A stretch of 64,000 nt of DNA from Pinus tabuliformis (GCA_031772625.1 CM062816.1:631315269-631379268), one strand, 5' to 3'; counted from the first letter of the stretch, positions 37,501 through 47,893 are shown. A program made the numbers and translations. The notes: a model not told the origin generated them from the sequence alone.

Positions 37501-39176
37501 AGTGGAAGCACTACCTGATCGGCAAGGAGACCATCATCCATACAGATCATCAGCCCTTGCAGTACCTACAAACACAAACCAAGTTGCATCAATCTCTTCA
37601 TTTCAAGTGGATGGGTTTTCTTCAACAGTTTCATTTGGTAATCAAGTATAACAAGGGCACTAGCAATAAAGTGGCTGATATGCTATCTCGCCCTCCTATT
37701 TCTGCTTCTGTTATTTTGCATAATGTGTCATTGTCTTTTGAAAGTTATGCTGAACAGTATGCTAACGATGATGACTTTAAAGAAGTTTATGCAAAACTAA
37801 CCCATGGTTCACAGGTGGACAACTATCATTTGCAGGGGAAATTGTTGTATCACCTTGGTAAATTGTGTATTCCCACAGAAGAAAGAGTGCATGTAATTCG
37901 AGAGGCCCACACCTCTCTTGTGTCTGGACACTTTGGTGTCGAAAAAACTTTAAGTCATGTACAACGATTTTGTTTTTGGCCTCACATGAAAAATATAGTG
38001 ACTCGATATGTAAAGGGGTGCGTGATGTGTTCTGTTTCAAAGCCCTCTAACAGAAAACTTGGGCTCTACACACCACTCCCTATTCCGAGTCGTCCATGGG
38101 AAAGTGTGTCAATGGACTTTGTAGGAGGTCTACCTTTGTCTAGGAAGGGTCACGACTATTTGTAAGTCATCGTTGACCGTTTTAGCAAAATGTGTGTTCT
38201 TATGCCTTGTAAAAAGCATATTACTGCAAAGCAGACTGCTTCTCTTTTCTTTCAGTATGTTTGGGTCCACTTTGGGCTACCCACTTCAATTGTGTCAGAT
38301 AGAGACTCTCGCTTCCTTGGAGAGTTCTGGACCAACTTGTGGAGGATGATGGACACCAAACTGAAAAGAAGTACGACATTTCACCCGTAGACCGATGGAC
38401 AGACAGAGGTGGTTAACAGGACCGTGGTACATTTGTTGAGGGGTTACTGTGGGAAACATCCCAAGTTATGGGATGAGCATCTCCCCTACATACAACATTC
38501 CTACAACCGAGCAGTGCATTCATCAACGCAACGTTCGCCATTCGAGACTTGTTTTGGATACTTGCCAAAGGATCCTTTTGACATGGTCTTTGGAAGAGAG
38601 GATGGTTCCAGTGGACGAGATGATAAGGATAAAGCTCAGCAGTTCATTCAGTGAATCCAGAAGGTTCACCAAGCAGTGGAGCAGTTGGAAAAGAGTCAAG
38701 CCCGCTACAAGGCTCGACATGATAAGCACCGAGTTGACCATCAGTTCCAAGTAGGCGACAAAGTATGGTTCCACATCAGCAAAGACAGGATGAAGGGGGA
38801 AGGAAAGAAGCTGCAACCAATCCGGTATGGGCCATTCACCATATTGGAGAAGATTGGGAATAATGCCTTTCGTCTTGACTTGCTAGTATATATGCAGATG
38901 TACTCAGTGGTGAATGTGGAGAACCTGAAATTGTATGAACCGCCTTTGATCATGGACCATGATGAGGTGGGCACCATTCCTACAGTTGATGATTTTGCAC
39001 CTGAATATCTCGATGAGTTGCCCGAAGACATCATTCTCGACAGAAGAATCAGGACTTCGCGACGAGGAGATGTAGAATACCTTCGAGTTGGATTAAAAGG
39101 AATGCATCCAAGCAAGGCCAAATGGATGGAGAAAGAAAGAGTGAGGGCACAATACCCTCACTTGACAGTTGATTGA
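34578..39176 (+). pseudogene. Inner Ty3 gag-pol, one frame with nine stops and no frameshift
   Basis: A single gag-pol frame runs from the first ATG after the primer site (34578; an alternative is 34584) to TGA at 39176. Gag comes first (FFKLDVKLDLPMYNGES, LTSTALIWWERKVQ, SFTEEFRKQAL), then a CCHC knuckle (CSHCKKEGHDDDHCWKMHP, about 35566-35622) and protease (LFDTGSQANLI). Reverse transcriptase follows ([41 protein letters not shown] near 36910), then RNase H (EIETDASGYAMGAVLMQ, IIHTDHQPLQYLQ). The integrase has its HHCC start, SMDFVGGLP, VSDRDSRF and QTEVVNRT. The C-terminal end (ILDRRIRTSRRGDVEYLRVG) is vaguely chromodomain-like. Stops are at 35001, 35220, 35235, 35256, 36441, 36765, 38163, 38388 and 38652. 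Most look like C-to-T or G-to-A changes of Gln or Trp codons. Otherwise the reading is intact. Confidence 0.93.
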
Positions 39177-39180
39177 TGAA

Positions 39181-39219
39181 AAGCTTTTGGCGGCCCAAAA
39201 GCTTCTCAATGGGGAGGAT
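39181..39219 (+). promoter_or_regulatory. Hairpin and polypurine tract before the 3' LTR
   Basis: AAGCTTTTGG (39181-39190) is the exact reverse complement of CCAAAAGCTT (39195-39204), with a 4-base loop. AATGGGGAGGAT (39208-39219) follows and abuts the 3' LTR, where the primer for plus-strand DNA synthesis must lie. A related hairpin precedes the polypurine tract of the outer Ty3 element. Confidence 0.75.
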
Positions 39220-39566
39220 TGATCTAGGAGGATCTCGAGACACCAAGGGGATGGATAAAGGCTCGAAATTAAAAATGGTAGAAAGGAGTAGTTGATGGCA
39301 TCAGTTGAAACGGCTCGTCTTCCTGATCATGATGGCGTCAACGGTTTGTTAATCTGAGCTTGTATGCAAAAGATAGAGCCCCTCAAAGATTGGTATGGCA
39401 GAGGAAAAATGGGGCCCACAGTGTGCCACATGGCATCCCAGTCAACACATGGGACCCACATGGCAGCTTGACACTTGGCATTCCTCCAGTGGCCTTCTAG
39501 ACCTGCACAAGAGAACAAAAAAATCATTTTGAATTATTAATAACTATATGACAAAATTTGTTTTAT

Positions 39567-39754
39567 CAAATCGAGCTGTTGTTTTTTTAGCCGTTACCTT
39601 ATCGAGAAATTTGAGTCATTGGATATTCTGCCCTATCTATTTATAGTGCATAGCGAGATCTGCTCATTCAACTTGTCCTGATGATGAACCACACTAGTTG
39701 GTTCGAAACGCGTCGACAAAAGTTTCTCTATGTGATTTTCGCCAAAAAATCTTC
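39567..39754 (+). mobile_element. Small retroelement insertion with hammerhead, PLE-type
   Basis: The 5' LTR at 33352-33366 gives the empty site. In the 3' LTR that site is split, with ACAAAATTTGTTTTAT on the left (39551-39566) and AAAAATTTATTTTAT on the right (39755-39769), a target duplication of about 14 bp with one change. The inserted 188 bp has no coding sequence. It contains a TATA-like TATTTATAG (about 39638) and a hammerhead ribozyme. There is no poly-A. This fits a solo terminal repeat or a non-autonomous derivative of a Penelope-like element, though a retrozyme-like element is the alternative. Confidence 0.75.
39670..39724 (+). ncRNA. Hammerhead ribozyme, short stem III
   Basis: All core elements are present in order. 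Stem I is TTGTC (39673-39677) with GACAA (39715-39719), extended by AAC (39670-39672) with GTT (39722-39724) across a two-base bulge. The core CTGATGA is 39678-39684. Stem II is GAACCA (39686-39691) with TGGTTC (39699-39704), closing a 7-base loop. GAA (39705-39707) follows, then the minimal stem III ACGCGT (39708-39713), giving two pairs and a two-base loop. C39714 is in the cleavage position. One extra U (39685) lies between the core and stem II and is the only departure. Hammerheads with very short stem III are known from Penelope-like elements, where they process the RNA. Confidence 0.8.
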
Positions 39755-40450
39755 AAAAATTTATTTTATAGTTATTAAAATAACTATATATAAAAGTCAA
39801 ACCCCAAAAAATATATATATATACAACCATATAATAGGTACACCCATATAACCCCAAAAAAAAAAAACCAACGTATAAACTACGTGGCACATTTCAAAAG
39901 AGTATATAAGAAACCATATATGGTTAATCCAAAAACCATAAAATACATTGGAGGGTTATTAAAAGGGTATAACAAAAATGCAAGATATTATGGTTGAATT
40001 AAGAGACAATACGTTATATGCCAACCCATTTATGGCACATGCCATAACACACATAACGAAGTTATAACGAAAGTTGCCAAGGTTAATAAGAGTAGTCTAC
40101 CTAGGCAGTAGAATGGCCTGTTTTCCGGTACCGGCCAGAAAATCGTTCGGCTCCGGCAACCGGGAATGTCTCCGCCCTCCGCCACCCTCCCGGAGCTCTG
40201 CCACCCTCCTTCTCCGCTTCTCCGCCACCCTCCCCAGGCAATTATGACATTCTTGCCACGGCCTGACAAAAAATTGGATTCGGATGGCAGGGAATGGGGC
40301 CTGACATCCCCTGACAGGCTACTCCGATCGGGGACAAGCTATTGCAGCCGAGGTGTATTGTTCCGGGGAGCTCCTTATTTCGACTGAGTTTAGACAGTCT
40401 CAAAATCCTCTGGTTCTTTGTGTTCAAATCCTCTGGTTCTTTGTGTTGAA

Positions 40451-40635
40451 ACGGAAGGAAAAGAAGAAAACGTTAAGCTCGGGGCGAACAAGAACAAGTA
40501 TTCCGAGAGGCAGCTGCTGGGGACTGTGGCACAGATGAGGGAAAAGGATTACAAGGACCTGGATCCCGCGCCACTGTTCGAACCCGGGGAGTTGGCGTCA
40601 TGGTCCTTCTGGAGGGCGGGTATTGCAGAGTTCAT
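40451..40635 (+). pseudogene. PIP1 aquaporin N-terminal fragment (captured), left arm
   Basis: The translated string [19 protein letters not shown], followed by [20 protein letters not shown] and [13 protein letters not shown], is the cytosolic N-terminus of a plant PIP1 plasma-membrane aquaporin up to the start of the first membrane helix. The homology stops abruptly at 40635, after which GQK and a stop follow, so only about 60 codons were captured. The expected start codon is ACG (40451-40453) here, while the right arm still has ATG. The upstream DNA has a duplicated 22-mer (CCTCTGGTTCTTTGTGTT core), probably from the donor 5' UTR. It lacks all membrane helices and NPA motifs and cannot form a channel. 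Confidence 0.85.
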
Positions 40636-41447
40636 GGGCCAAAAATAAAACTCCAAAATCAGGGATCTGCGATTCCAAAATAATTATTTTCAACTTCTTG
40701 ATCTCTGTGAAAAATACCAGTAATAAAGAATGACGGAAGAGAAAGGCAAATGAGTTCGGTGGAATGAGGACCAGGGTCCCATAGGGGACGATATCCAGCT
40801 ATCTGATTGAGGAATTCTACGATGGGCTGTTGAAGATTTAACCCTGTTTCTCAGCTGCTGTAAGACAAATTCTCCTCCTTCACCGTTAATTATTGGGCCA
40901 GTCTGCTTATGAATTAAATATAAATAAGCATGCTTAGTGATTTCTGCAAGGGATTTTCAGAAGTCAACCCAAATGGAAAAGAGGAGTTATTACTGATGTT
41001 TTATGGAGGCCCATCTTGCCTCCATAAACCTGGGGATTAGGTTTTTTAATATTTTGTCAATACCCATCTTTGTTTTTTGTGATAGGTTTATGATAAATTG
41101 CCCATTTCTCTATTACCTTATCTCAGGGAAATTGGTTTCATTGCATGAAAGTTGAGATCTATATGATTTGTTTTTGAGAAGCATACAGATCTGAATGTGA
41201 TGCAAATTGTATTTTTCTTACTGCGCCTGCGATGAACCATCCCAATTCTTGTGCAAGTTAGTAAGAAAATTTATATATTTTCTGACTTGTGTGTCATTCC
41301 ATGTAAACATTGCTGAAGCCCAAGGGAACTGTTATTTTTTAGGTGTTTCTGTCCACACCCATCTTGCTTTTTCCTGCAACTGGAGTTCAAGGGGAATCCT
41401 AATGATTCATATTGAGCCGATATAGTTTAACCACGAATGAGCAAAAT

Positions 41448-43162
41448 ATGCATTCCAAATGTTGTCAACCTAAGAAATTGACACTGTGCCTGCTTTTTCT
41501 GACCTCGGCATTGGCTCTGCTCAGTTCTCTGGCTTTTCTTCAAATTTCAAGTCAGCCTCTTGGCAAAGATCAATATTCACCATTCTCATATCCTAAGGTA
41601 AAATTTATCTTAGAGGATGAGAAGCTGCTGTATGAAATTTTAGATGAATTCCAGCCATCTTTAATCTCCTCTTCTGGAATCCGGACAGATGAATTTACAG
41701 ATAAGAACGGAACTCCCACCGGTTCAGAGCCAAATAACAAACAGGGCAACCCGAAAGACGCGGTGTTGAAGGTTTTTATGTATAATATGCCACCTGAATT
41801 CCATTTTGGTATGTTAGGTTGGAAGCCAGAAAAGAGTATATGGCCGACAAATCTCACTGAAATCCCTCGATATCTGGGCAGACTCAATTTGCAGCATAGT
41901 CCAGAATACTGGCTTACCTTGGATCTACTGTCTTCAAACATACCAGGCAGAAACTCTCCTTGCAGTGCCCGGAGAGTTGAAAATTCCAAAGAGGCTGATG
42001 TTTTCTTTGTGCCCTTTTTTTCTTCATTGAGTTATAACAGGCATTCAAAAGTTGAGACCCGTGGGCATAAGAGTAAAAATGAACTTTTGCAGGAGAAATT
42101 GGAGCATTTTTTGATGGGTCAGGAGGCCTGGAGGAGATCAGGGGGCAAGAATAATGTAATAGTTATGCATCATCCAAATAGCATGGTAATAGCAAGGGAG
42201 CAGCTCCAGTCGGCAATGTTCATTGTAGCTGACTTTGGACGATATTCAACATTGGTAGGCAACGTAGAGAAGGATGTTGTGGCACCTTACAAGCATGTTG
42301 TTCCTTCCCTTGCAAAGGATTCTTCATCATTTGAAAGCCGAAGCATTCTCCTTTTCTTTCAAGGTGCTATTTACAGGAAGCATGTGAGTTCTTGAATCCA
42401 AATGCAATTATTTCCACCATTATTTTGGCCTCTTTAAAGTGTGCTTGCATGCAGCCTGTTGGTTTTCTTTGTATTCTTTTGTTGGTAGGAATCCCTTCTT
42501 GAGGCACCACAAGCCCATGAATTTGATTCCATATTTATTTTGTTTCAAAAGCGAACACGTTGCATTTACCTTCAATGTCCATTGCTGACTTGGTTTATAA
42601 TTACCAGGGTGGATATATTAGACAAAAGCTCTATGCTCTTCTGAAGGATGAAAAGGAACTACATTTTACTTCTGGGAATACACAGAGGGATGGAATAAGA
42701 AAAGCAACTGAAGGCATGCGGTCTTCAAAGTTTTGCCTAAACATTGCAGGCGATACACCCTCTTCAAATCAGCTCTTTGATGCTATTGCTGGCCATTGCG
42801 TTCCTGTTATCATTAGCGATGAGATTGAGCTTCGTTATGAGGATGTCCTTGATTATACAGAATTTTGCATTTTTGTACAATCTGTTGATGTTGTCAAAAA
42901 AGGGTTTTTGATAAGATTGCTTAATAGTGTTAAAATGGAAGAATGGACCCGCATGTGGCAAAAGTTGAAGGAAGTCAGCCACCATTTTGAGTATCAGTAT
43001 CCAGCTCAGCCTGATGATGCTGTGCACATGATTTGGAAAGCAGTTGCGAGAAATCTACCTTCTGTCAGGCTCTCCCTTCATAAAGGAAAGCGCTACTCCA
43101 GATCTTGGCTTGCAAAGCACACAGATTCCTTTTTCAGTCTACAAAAATTGGCTAGAGGCTAG
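41448..43162 (+). CDS. GT47 exostosin-type glycosyltransferase, ARAD-like, intact copy
   Basis: Two exons, 41448-42383 and 42608-43162, joined by a 224-bp phase-0 intron with GTGAGT donor and CCAG acceptor, give 496 codons plus stop. The first ATG of the frame (MHSKCCQPKKL) was chosen. The open frame extends 12 codons upstream without another ATG. Residues 11-31 are a single hydrophobic helix, so it is a type II Golgi membrane protein. The exostosin domain begins near residue 106 (VLKVFMYNMPPEFHF) and has ADVFFVPFFSSLSYNRHS, VIVMHHPNSM, FIVADFGRYS, DVVAPYKHVVPS, LLFFQGAIYRK, FCLNIAGDTPSSNQLFDAI (about 354) and VPVIISDEIELRYEDVLDY. Plant GT47 proteins of this type resemble ARAD1/ARAD2, implicated in pectic arabinan synthesis; the true substrate is unknown. 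No stop or shift is present. It lies wholly inside the transposon, so expression is uncertain. Confidence 0.88.
42384..42607 (+). other. Intron of the left GT47 copy
   Basis: It starts GTGAGTTC and ends TTACCAG. It splits the domain between IYRKH and GGYIRQKL, a point at which the protein alignment is continuous only if this segment is removed. The right-arm copy has the equivalent intron (53482-53705). A spliceable intron means the gene was captured as DNA and not as processed cDNA. Confidence 0.85.
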
Positions 43163-43364
43163 CCTAGATTCGGGCATGATTTCTGCAATTCAGATTCACA
43201 TTTGAAATTACCAAACAGAAGGTAGTGTAGTCACAACTCACATCGTTTCCATGGTACTTAGACATGCATGGCTTAATCTCTTTGACGAGCATATGACTAC
43301 TGATAGAATCAACGAGTAACCATCAAAGTAACTATGAGCCATGTGCAGTTTCATAGTCTGAATT

Positions 43365-43440
43365 AGTCCGATGTTCAAGATGGAAATTGCATTGTTTCCA
43401 AAAGTCCGATGTTCAAGATGGAAATTGCATTGTTTCCAAA
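43365..43440 (+). repeat. 38-bp tandem repeat, two units (left arm)
   Basis: AGTCCGATGTTCAAGATGG begins both units (43365 and 43403). The right arm has three units in the equivalent position (about 52614-52727). Confidence 0.9.
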
Positions 43441-43560
43441 CATGAAATGGATTGAAAATGTTATTTTTTCTTGTATTTGTAGTTCCTGGATTTCATGTGC
43501 ATTGCCAACAGAAGAAATGCACAAAAAATATCAGTATCAGAGAAAATAAATCGGCTTGGT

Positions 43561-43752
43561 TGATTATAGGTGTACTCTTCTACATTTGCAAATGAAGTCA
43601 GGACTTGATCGCTGTATATTGAAAAAATGCAGCCAGGTCATTCTCATGTATCTTATTGATTATAGGTGTACTCTTCTACATTTGCAAATGTAGTCAGGAC
43701 TTGATCGCTGTATATTGAAAAAATGCAGCCAGGTCATTCTCATGTATGTTAT
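43561..43752 (+). repeat. 96-bp tandem duplication present only in the left arm
   Basis: Two units start TGATTATAGGTGTACTCTTC at 43561 and 43657 and are nearly identical. The right arm has a single unit (about 52397-52493), so the duplication arose after the arms separated, or one copy was lost there. Confidence 0.9.
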
Positions 43753-43893
43753 TTTTGAGATGAACATTATCACTTATAACTCAAAATTCATTCATATTCA
43801 TGTTAAAAAGGTGAGTTTCACAATGGAGGGAAAATAGAATGAATTTCTGAAACAAATAAGCTTTTAAGCTACAAACCTGATTTTTAAAAATTT

Positions 43894-43895
<2 letters not shown>

Positions 43896-43941
<46 letters not shown>

Positions 43942-43981
43942 TTGAAATGAGAATATTCCACTTAATGGATTCCTTAAACAA

Positions 43982-44071
<90 letters not shown>

Positions 44072-44072
44072 G
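43896..44072. repeat. TA microsatellites in the left arm
   Basis: Two long TA tracts (43896-43938 and 43984-44072) flank about 45 bp of unique sequence. The matching right-arm tracts (52171-52183 and 52228-52252) are much shorter. Reading frames through them give only Ile-Tyr repeats and are not genes. Confidence 0.95.
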
Positions 44073-44309
44073 AAGGGAATATCAATACTCAAAAAACTCA
44101 AAACTCATTTATAAATGAGGCTATATATCTAAAATCAACTTTTAAGTTGGAGGTTGCAATGTTATATCTATCTAACCTAGAAATAAAACATAAATTAAAA
44201 TAATAAAGTGTTATAATTACCATTCTCATCTTCATCTTTAAGATAATAAAGTGTAATAATTACCATTCTCATTTTCATCTTCCTCATGAAAATAAGAACA
44301 CGATACATC

Positions 44310-45880
44310 TTCAATGGTGGAATGTGGAGTAAATAACTATTTCCAATTGCATTGCTAGATTCCTCAAGATTTAGTGCATCAAGAGAGACGCCTAAGTCAG
44401 GATTTAAGATCCACATCGCAATCTTTTAAAGGTTGATTCTTATATTCTTGACCCCTATGAGATACAAGGAAAATGTTGGGATTCACATAAACAAGATCTC
44501 TAGCCTTCTACAAACACTACAAGTTGAGTTTCATTGAATTATAAAATTATAGAAGTTTCAATTCCTTTCCATTGATGGAGAGCTTACTATTTGTGAGAGA
44601 ATACAAGTGACAAAGGGTGAACCATTCGCTCCATGGCAAATTTACCATTGGTTACTCTCATCCAAAGTTGATTCGTCTAAATAATCATCCAAATTAACAA
44701 TAAAATTAGCAAATTCTTAATTCACCTCCTTATGTAGATGTGCTAGAAATATTCTCATAAACCCTCGTTTCACTCCATTCACCACCTCCCTATTCTTATG
44801 TGTTGTCTTCATCTTACCATTGTTTTTGAATAATGAAGTCTTTGTCATAAAATCTTAGGTTCAAGGCAAATGCTAAAGCGCGTTGTGAAGTGTTGAACTA
44901 TTCCAACTCTCAAGAATGATTTTCTTCATTGAATCAACAAAATAAGCATGAAGAAATAAAAGCTAAGGAGACTCTTGTAAAATTATTTCCATAGTTTTTT
45001 CAATTAAAATATTCATTCTATTGTAAACCTCTCCCAAGAAGTGTTTGCATGTGGTTGCATTTCAAAGAATCTCAAACACTGGTGATGTGAATTTGAGTAA
45101 GAAATCTATTTTGCCCCACCACTCCTCATCAAGAGACAATTTGTGCACCATAGTTCCCTTCTCTAAATCCATCTATCTCCAATCAGCCTAAAATTGACTC
45201 ACCGCCATGGAAGCTAATGGTTTCTTAACATCAATAAGGTAATGCAACATGATGAAGTTTAAGGTGTATATTGTCTCAGCAACTTTTAACAACTGCAATC
45301 TAAAGTATTCTTGAAATATTGCTTGACATTGTTGGTGGTTGGCAATAAATTTGACTATATCCCTAGCTTTCCCTATGAATTCCTTAATCCATGAAACTTT
45401 ATTGTCAATCTCTTCTTGAACCATATTTAAATTATGGATAACGCGATGAGTCCAAAAAATGTAATCATACTGGCTCTCCAAAATAAAACCTGTAGCTTTG
45501 CAAACCACTATTTTATCCATGATAACTTGCACCACTTTAGTAGGCCCTATTTTCTTAATAGCTTTGATTAAAATATCTATGATAAATTATCATTTATCTT
45601 GAAAGTCCTTGGGCTTCAAAATCATTGTTCCTTTTGGTGAATTGATAATGATATTGATCAATGGCCTATGCCTAGAATCTATCCATCCAAGACAATGGTA
45701 ACCTCAAAGCTACTCCATGAAGCATGAATACGTTCTAAAATGCCCTCAATTGTATCCTCCTTTTTTAGTAGATGGGTTTCGAGTTTTTCATGATGAAGCC
45801 CTCTCAACCCTTGAGGAGTTGCATTAATTGCCCTCTCTATATCTCTCCAATAAGAAGATTAAACCAAATACCACAAGTAT
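44310..45880 (-). pseudogene. hAT-family (DUF659-type) transposase relic, left arm
   Basis: Minus-strand conceptual translation with several stops gives a plant hAT transposase pattern. VVQVIMDKIVVCKATGFILE and QYDYIFWTHRVIHNLNMV (45188-45535) match the DUF659-side motif that has a catalytic Asp before the CHxxN-like block; the Cys of that block is not visible here. Further on come DEEWWGKIDFLLKF and the C-terminal LNPDLGVSLDALNLEE (44195-44416). An upstream piece resembles the SxDGW region. Stops, such as the one after AVSQF, break it. It is old cargo shared by both arms and not the transposase expected to move the whole palindrome, since hAT elements make 8-bp duplications. Confidence 0.7.
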
Positions 45881-45992
45881 AGATGGCCATTGCCATTGTT
45901 GTTTCAACTGCTTCTCTTGTGAACATTCACCATTTTAGCTATTTTTCTCTATTGAATTGCAGATAAAGAACCTTTGAAATTTTTTATACTTG

Positions 45993-47875
45993 TGATCTAG
46001 AATGAATCATTATATAATTTTTCATCTATGTTGGTCCTTTTTGGGTGGAAAAATTGGAGTAATTGACTTGCACGGCCCATTTAGTGGTAGGTCCTTGTTT
46101 GGGAATTTGAGGTTCTATACCTTCCAGAGTTGGTTTGAGGCACCAAATGACACTTGTTGGGGTCAAAACTTTAGGGGTGTAGCTCGCAACTCTTGATTTG
46201 ATTATACACACTGTGACTTTTCCAATGGTGTGAAAATCACCTCAATCGGAGCTTGTATGTGGAACTTATGCCTCCCACAAGTTGACCTACCTTGTTGACC
46301 ACCATGGTATCGTGTGGATGCCATTTCAAACCCCATTACTCATAGATCTAGAGTAATTCATGTGTGGACTTTCAAAAATATTGTCATGTCCCCAATAAAT
46401 AATTTTGCTAAGTAGACCTCCCTTTTTGCAATTTTGGCATTAAGAAAATATTTTGGTATGTAAAACTTAGGAAAAGTGGGTTGAGGGAGTCATCACTTAG
46501 TTTTTGGAGAAAATTAGGCCACAAAAATTAGAGAAAAGGAAAAATTAATTTGGTAGTGGGATGTGGGGCTACCCAAAGAGGAAAATTCGAACCCCTTTAG
46601 AAAATCGAGCTATGGAGAAGGAGGGAGAGAAAGGAGGTCGAAATGATGGAGCCCACAAGGAGAGAAGGGAGAAAAAACTATTAAAAAAAAAGAGGGCCTC
46701 ATTTTGGGATATTTTGATAATTTGACATTTGAACTTGAGTTATCTTGACTTGTTCAGCCAAGACAACCAACACTACTTAACACCAGGGATTTCCGGGTGG
46801 AAATTCCACCTCTACCTTCGGTGAATTTCGAGTGTCACCCTAGGCGAGAATTTGAGAGTTAGTTTCGAGAATTTGAGGAGCCATTTCACAAGATTTCCTT
46901 CAACTGGTGTGTGTTTCTCTAAGGGCATAGAAGGAAACTCGTGGGAATGAGAAAGACCAGCAAATAGTAGAATATGGGCTGGAGAATTTGCAGAGATTTA
47001 TTCATAGGGAGGACAAGCTTCTCCTTGGTGATTTGCAGGGTGAAATTTGAGGTAATTCTTGGGGCCGAATTTATACATTTCCAGTAGCGCGCATGAACTC
47101 CCAGCCGGAGATTTCACATGGTTTGGATAAGTAGAGTTGTGGAGAGATAAGGGTCAAAGTTAGGGAGTATTTCTCAGAGGAGATTCACAAGAGTTTGGGA
47201 GGTTTTCCAGGAGGACTTGGCTCACATTCAATAATATATTTTCAGCCAGTGTGTTTGGCTTGATAGAGAGGGAAATTCACATTTCTTTGGGTCACTAGGT
47301 GAAGTTGGAATCAACCCGAAGGAATTTTGGGTTTTTGTGGGTTTATTAAGAGGAGGCTCCAACCAATTTTATAGAATTTTCCAGGCAATATTTGAGCTAG
47401 AATCATACATTTTTATAGTAGGACGTATTGCTAGTTCACTGGGCAATTTACATCACATCGTGGGTTCGATTTTTGCTTGGAGTTGAGCCAAACATTTTCT
47501 AGGTATTTTCTGGGTTTTAGGAGAGGAGTTTGTGGTTGTAATTTCAGATCGATCCGGGCATTATTGAGGGGGAAAAATTTAGTTTCCTTCTAGCAGCAAT
47601 TAACAGAAATTTTAGGCAATGTGTATATTTTGTGGGGAGCCATTTCCAACATTTGGGTCATCAAATTTTCACATTGGTTTTGTGGAGCTTGCATAGCAAG
47701 CCGAGGTTCTATCATTTCAACTCATTTTATGTACATGTTCCTAGTTTATTAATAAAATGGCTCAGAATATTTGGCTGATATCTCTTGTGTTTTAATTTGT
47801 GATTGTGTCCTTCACTTATTTTGTTGTTCCTTGTAAATTGCTTTGGTATTTGTTGATTATTTCCAATCAAGAACA
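45993..47875 (+). repeat. LTR of a third Ty3 element, spanning arm end and spacer
   Basis: It starts TGATCTAGAATGAATCATTA and ends CCAATCAAGAACA, with a primer site six bases further on. Its first ~250 bp (to 46243) lie within the left arm and recur inverted in the right arm (50041-50293). The rest is unique spacer. Its opening (ATCATTATATAATTTTTCATC and GCACGGCCCATTTAGTGGTA) is distantly similar to the outer Ty3 LTR family on the minus strand. AATAAAATGG near 47749 may be its polyadenylation signal. Confidence 0.75.
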
Positions 47876-47881
47876 TTATTG

Positions 47882-47893
47882 TGGTATCAAAGC
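47882..47893 (+). promoter_or_regulatory. Primer binding site of the spacer Ty3 element
   Basis: TGGTATCAAAGC differs by one base from the initiator-Met-type site at 34535. It follows the LTR end by six bases, which supports the LTR boundary. Confidence 0.75.

Larger units (their letters stand above)
39220..40089 (+). repeat. 3' LTR of the inner Ty3, left part, with a 188-bp insertion
   Basis: LTR sequence matching 33019 onward: 39220-39566, then the inserted hammerhead-bearing piece (39567-39754) and its duplicated target (about 39755-39769), then LTR again to 40089. It stops at AGGTTAATAA, where the palindromic element is inserted, and resumes at 56001. Confidence 0.9.
40090..46243 (+). 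repeat. Left arm of the palindrome
   Basis: From the outer end inward: a GC-rich subterminal region (40090-40330) with repeated CTCCGCCACCCTCC-like strings, the PIP1 fragment, the GT47 gene, tandem repeats and TA microsatellites, a hAT relic and the first ~250 bp of a Ty3 LTR (45993-46243). It aligns in reverse with 50041-56000. The arms differ mainly in TA-tract length, tandem copy number and scattered point changes. Confidence 0.92.

Noticed and set aside
41412..41447. Upstream extension of the GT47 frame to 41412
   Set aside because: It would start on TTG. The first ATG at 41448 directly precedes the expected basic residues and membrane anchor, and is kept in both arms.
42560..42607. ATG at 42560 as the start of a separate downstream protein
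   Set aside because: Protein homology and the splice signals show that 42608-43162 is exon 2 of the GT47 gene. The extra codons are intron.
43010..43020. CCTGATGATG, a hammerhead-like core, inside the GT47 exon (and its inverse near 53085)
   Set aside because: No pairing stems and no GAAA follow at the right distance. It is coding sequence for QPDDA.
43781..44101. Open frame of about 106 codons rich in Ile-Tyr repeats
   Set aside because: It is a read-through of TA microsatellites in the left arm and has no coding character. The same holds for the frames at 43864-44085 and 55994-56410.
44310..45880. hAT transposase as the mover of the whole palindrome
   Set aside because: hAT elements leave 8-bp duplications, but this insertion has 10 bp. 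The relic is also broken identically in both arms, so it was already dead.
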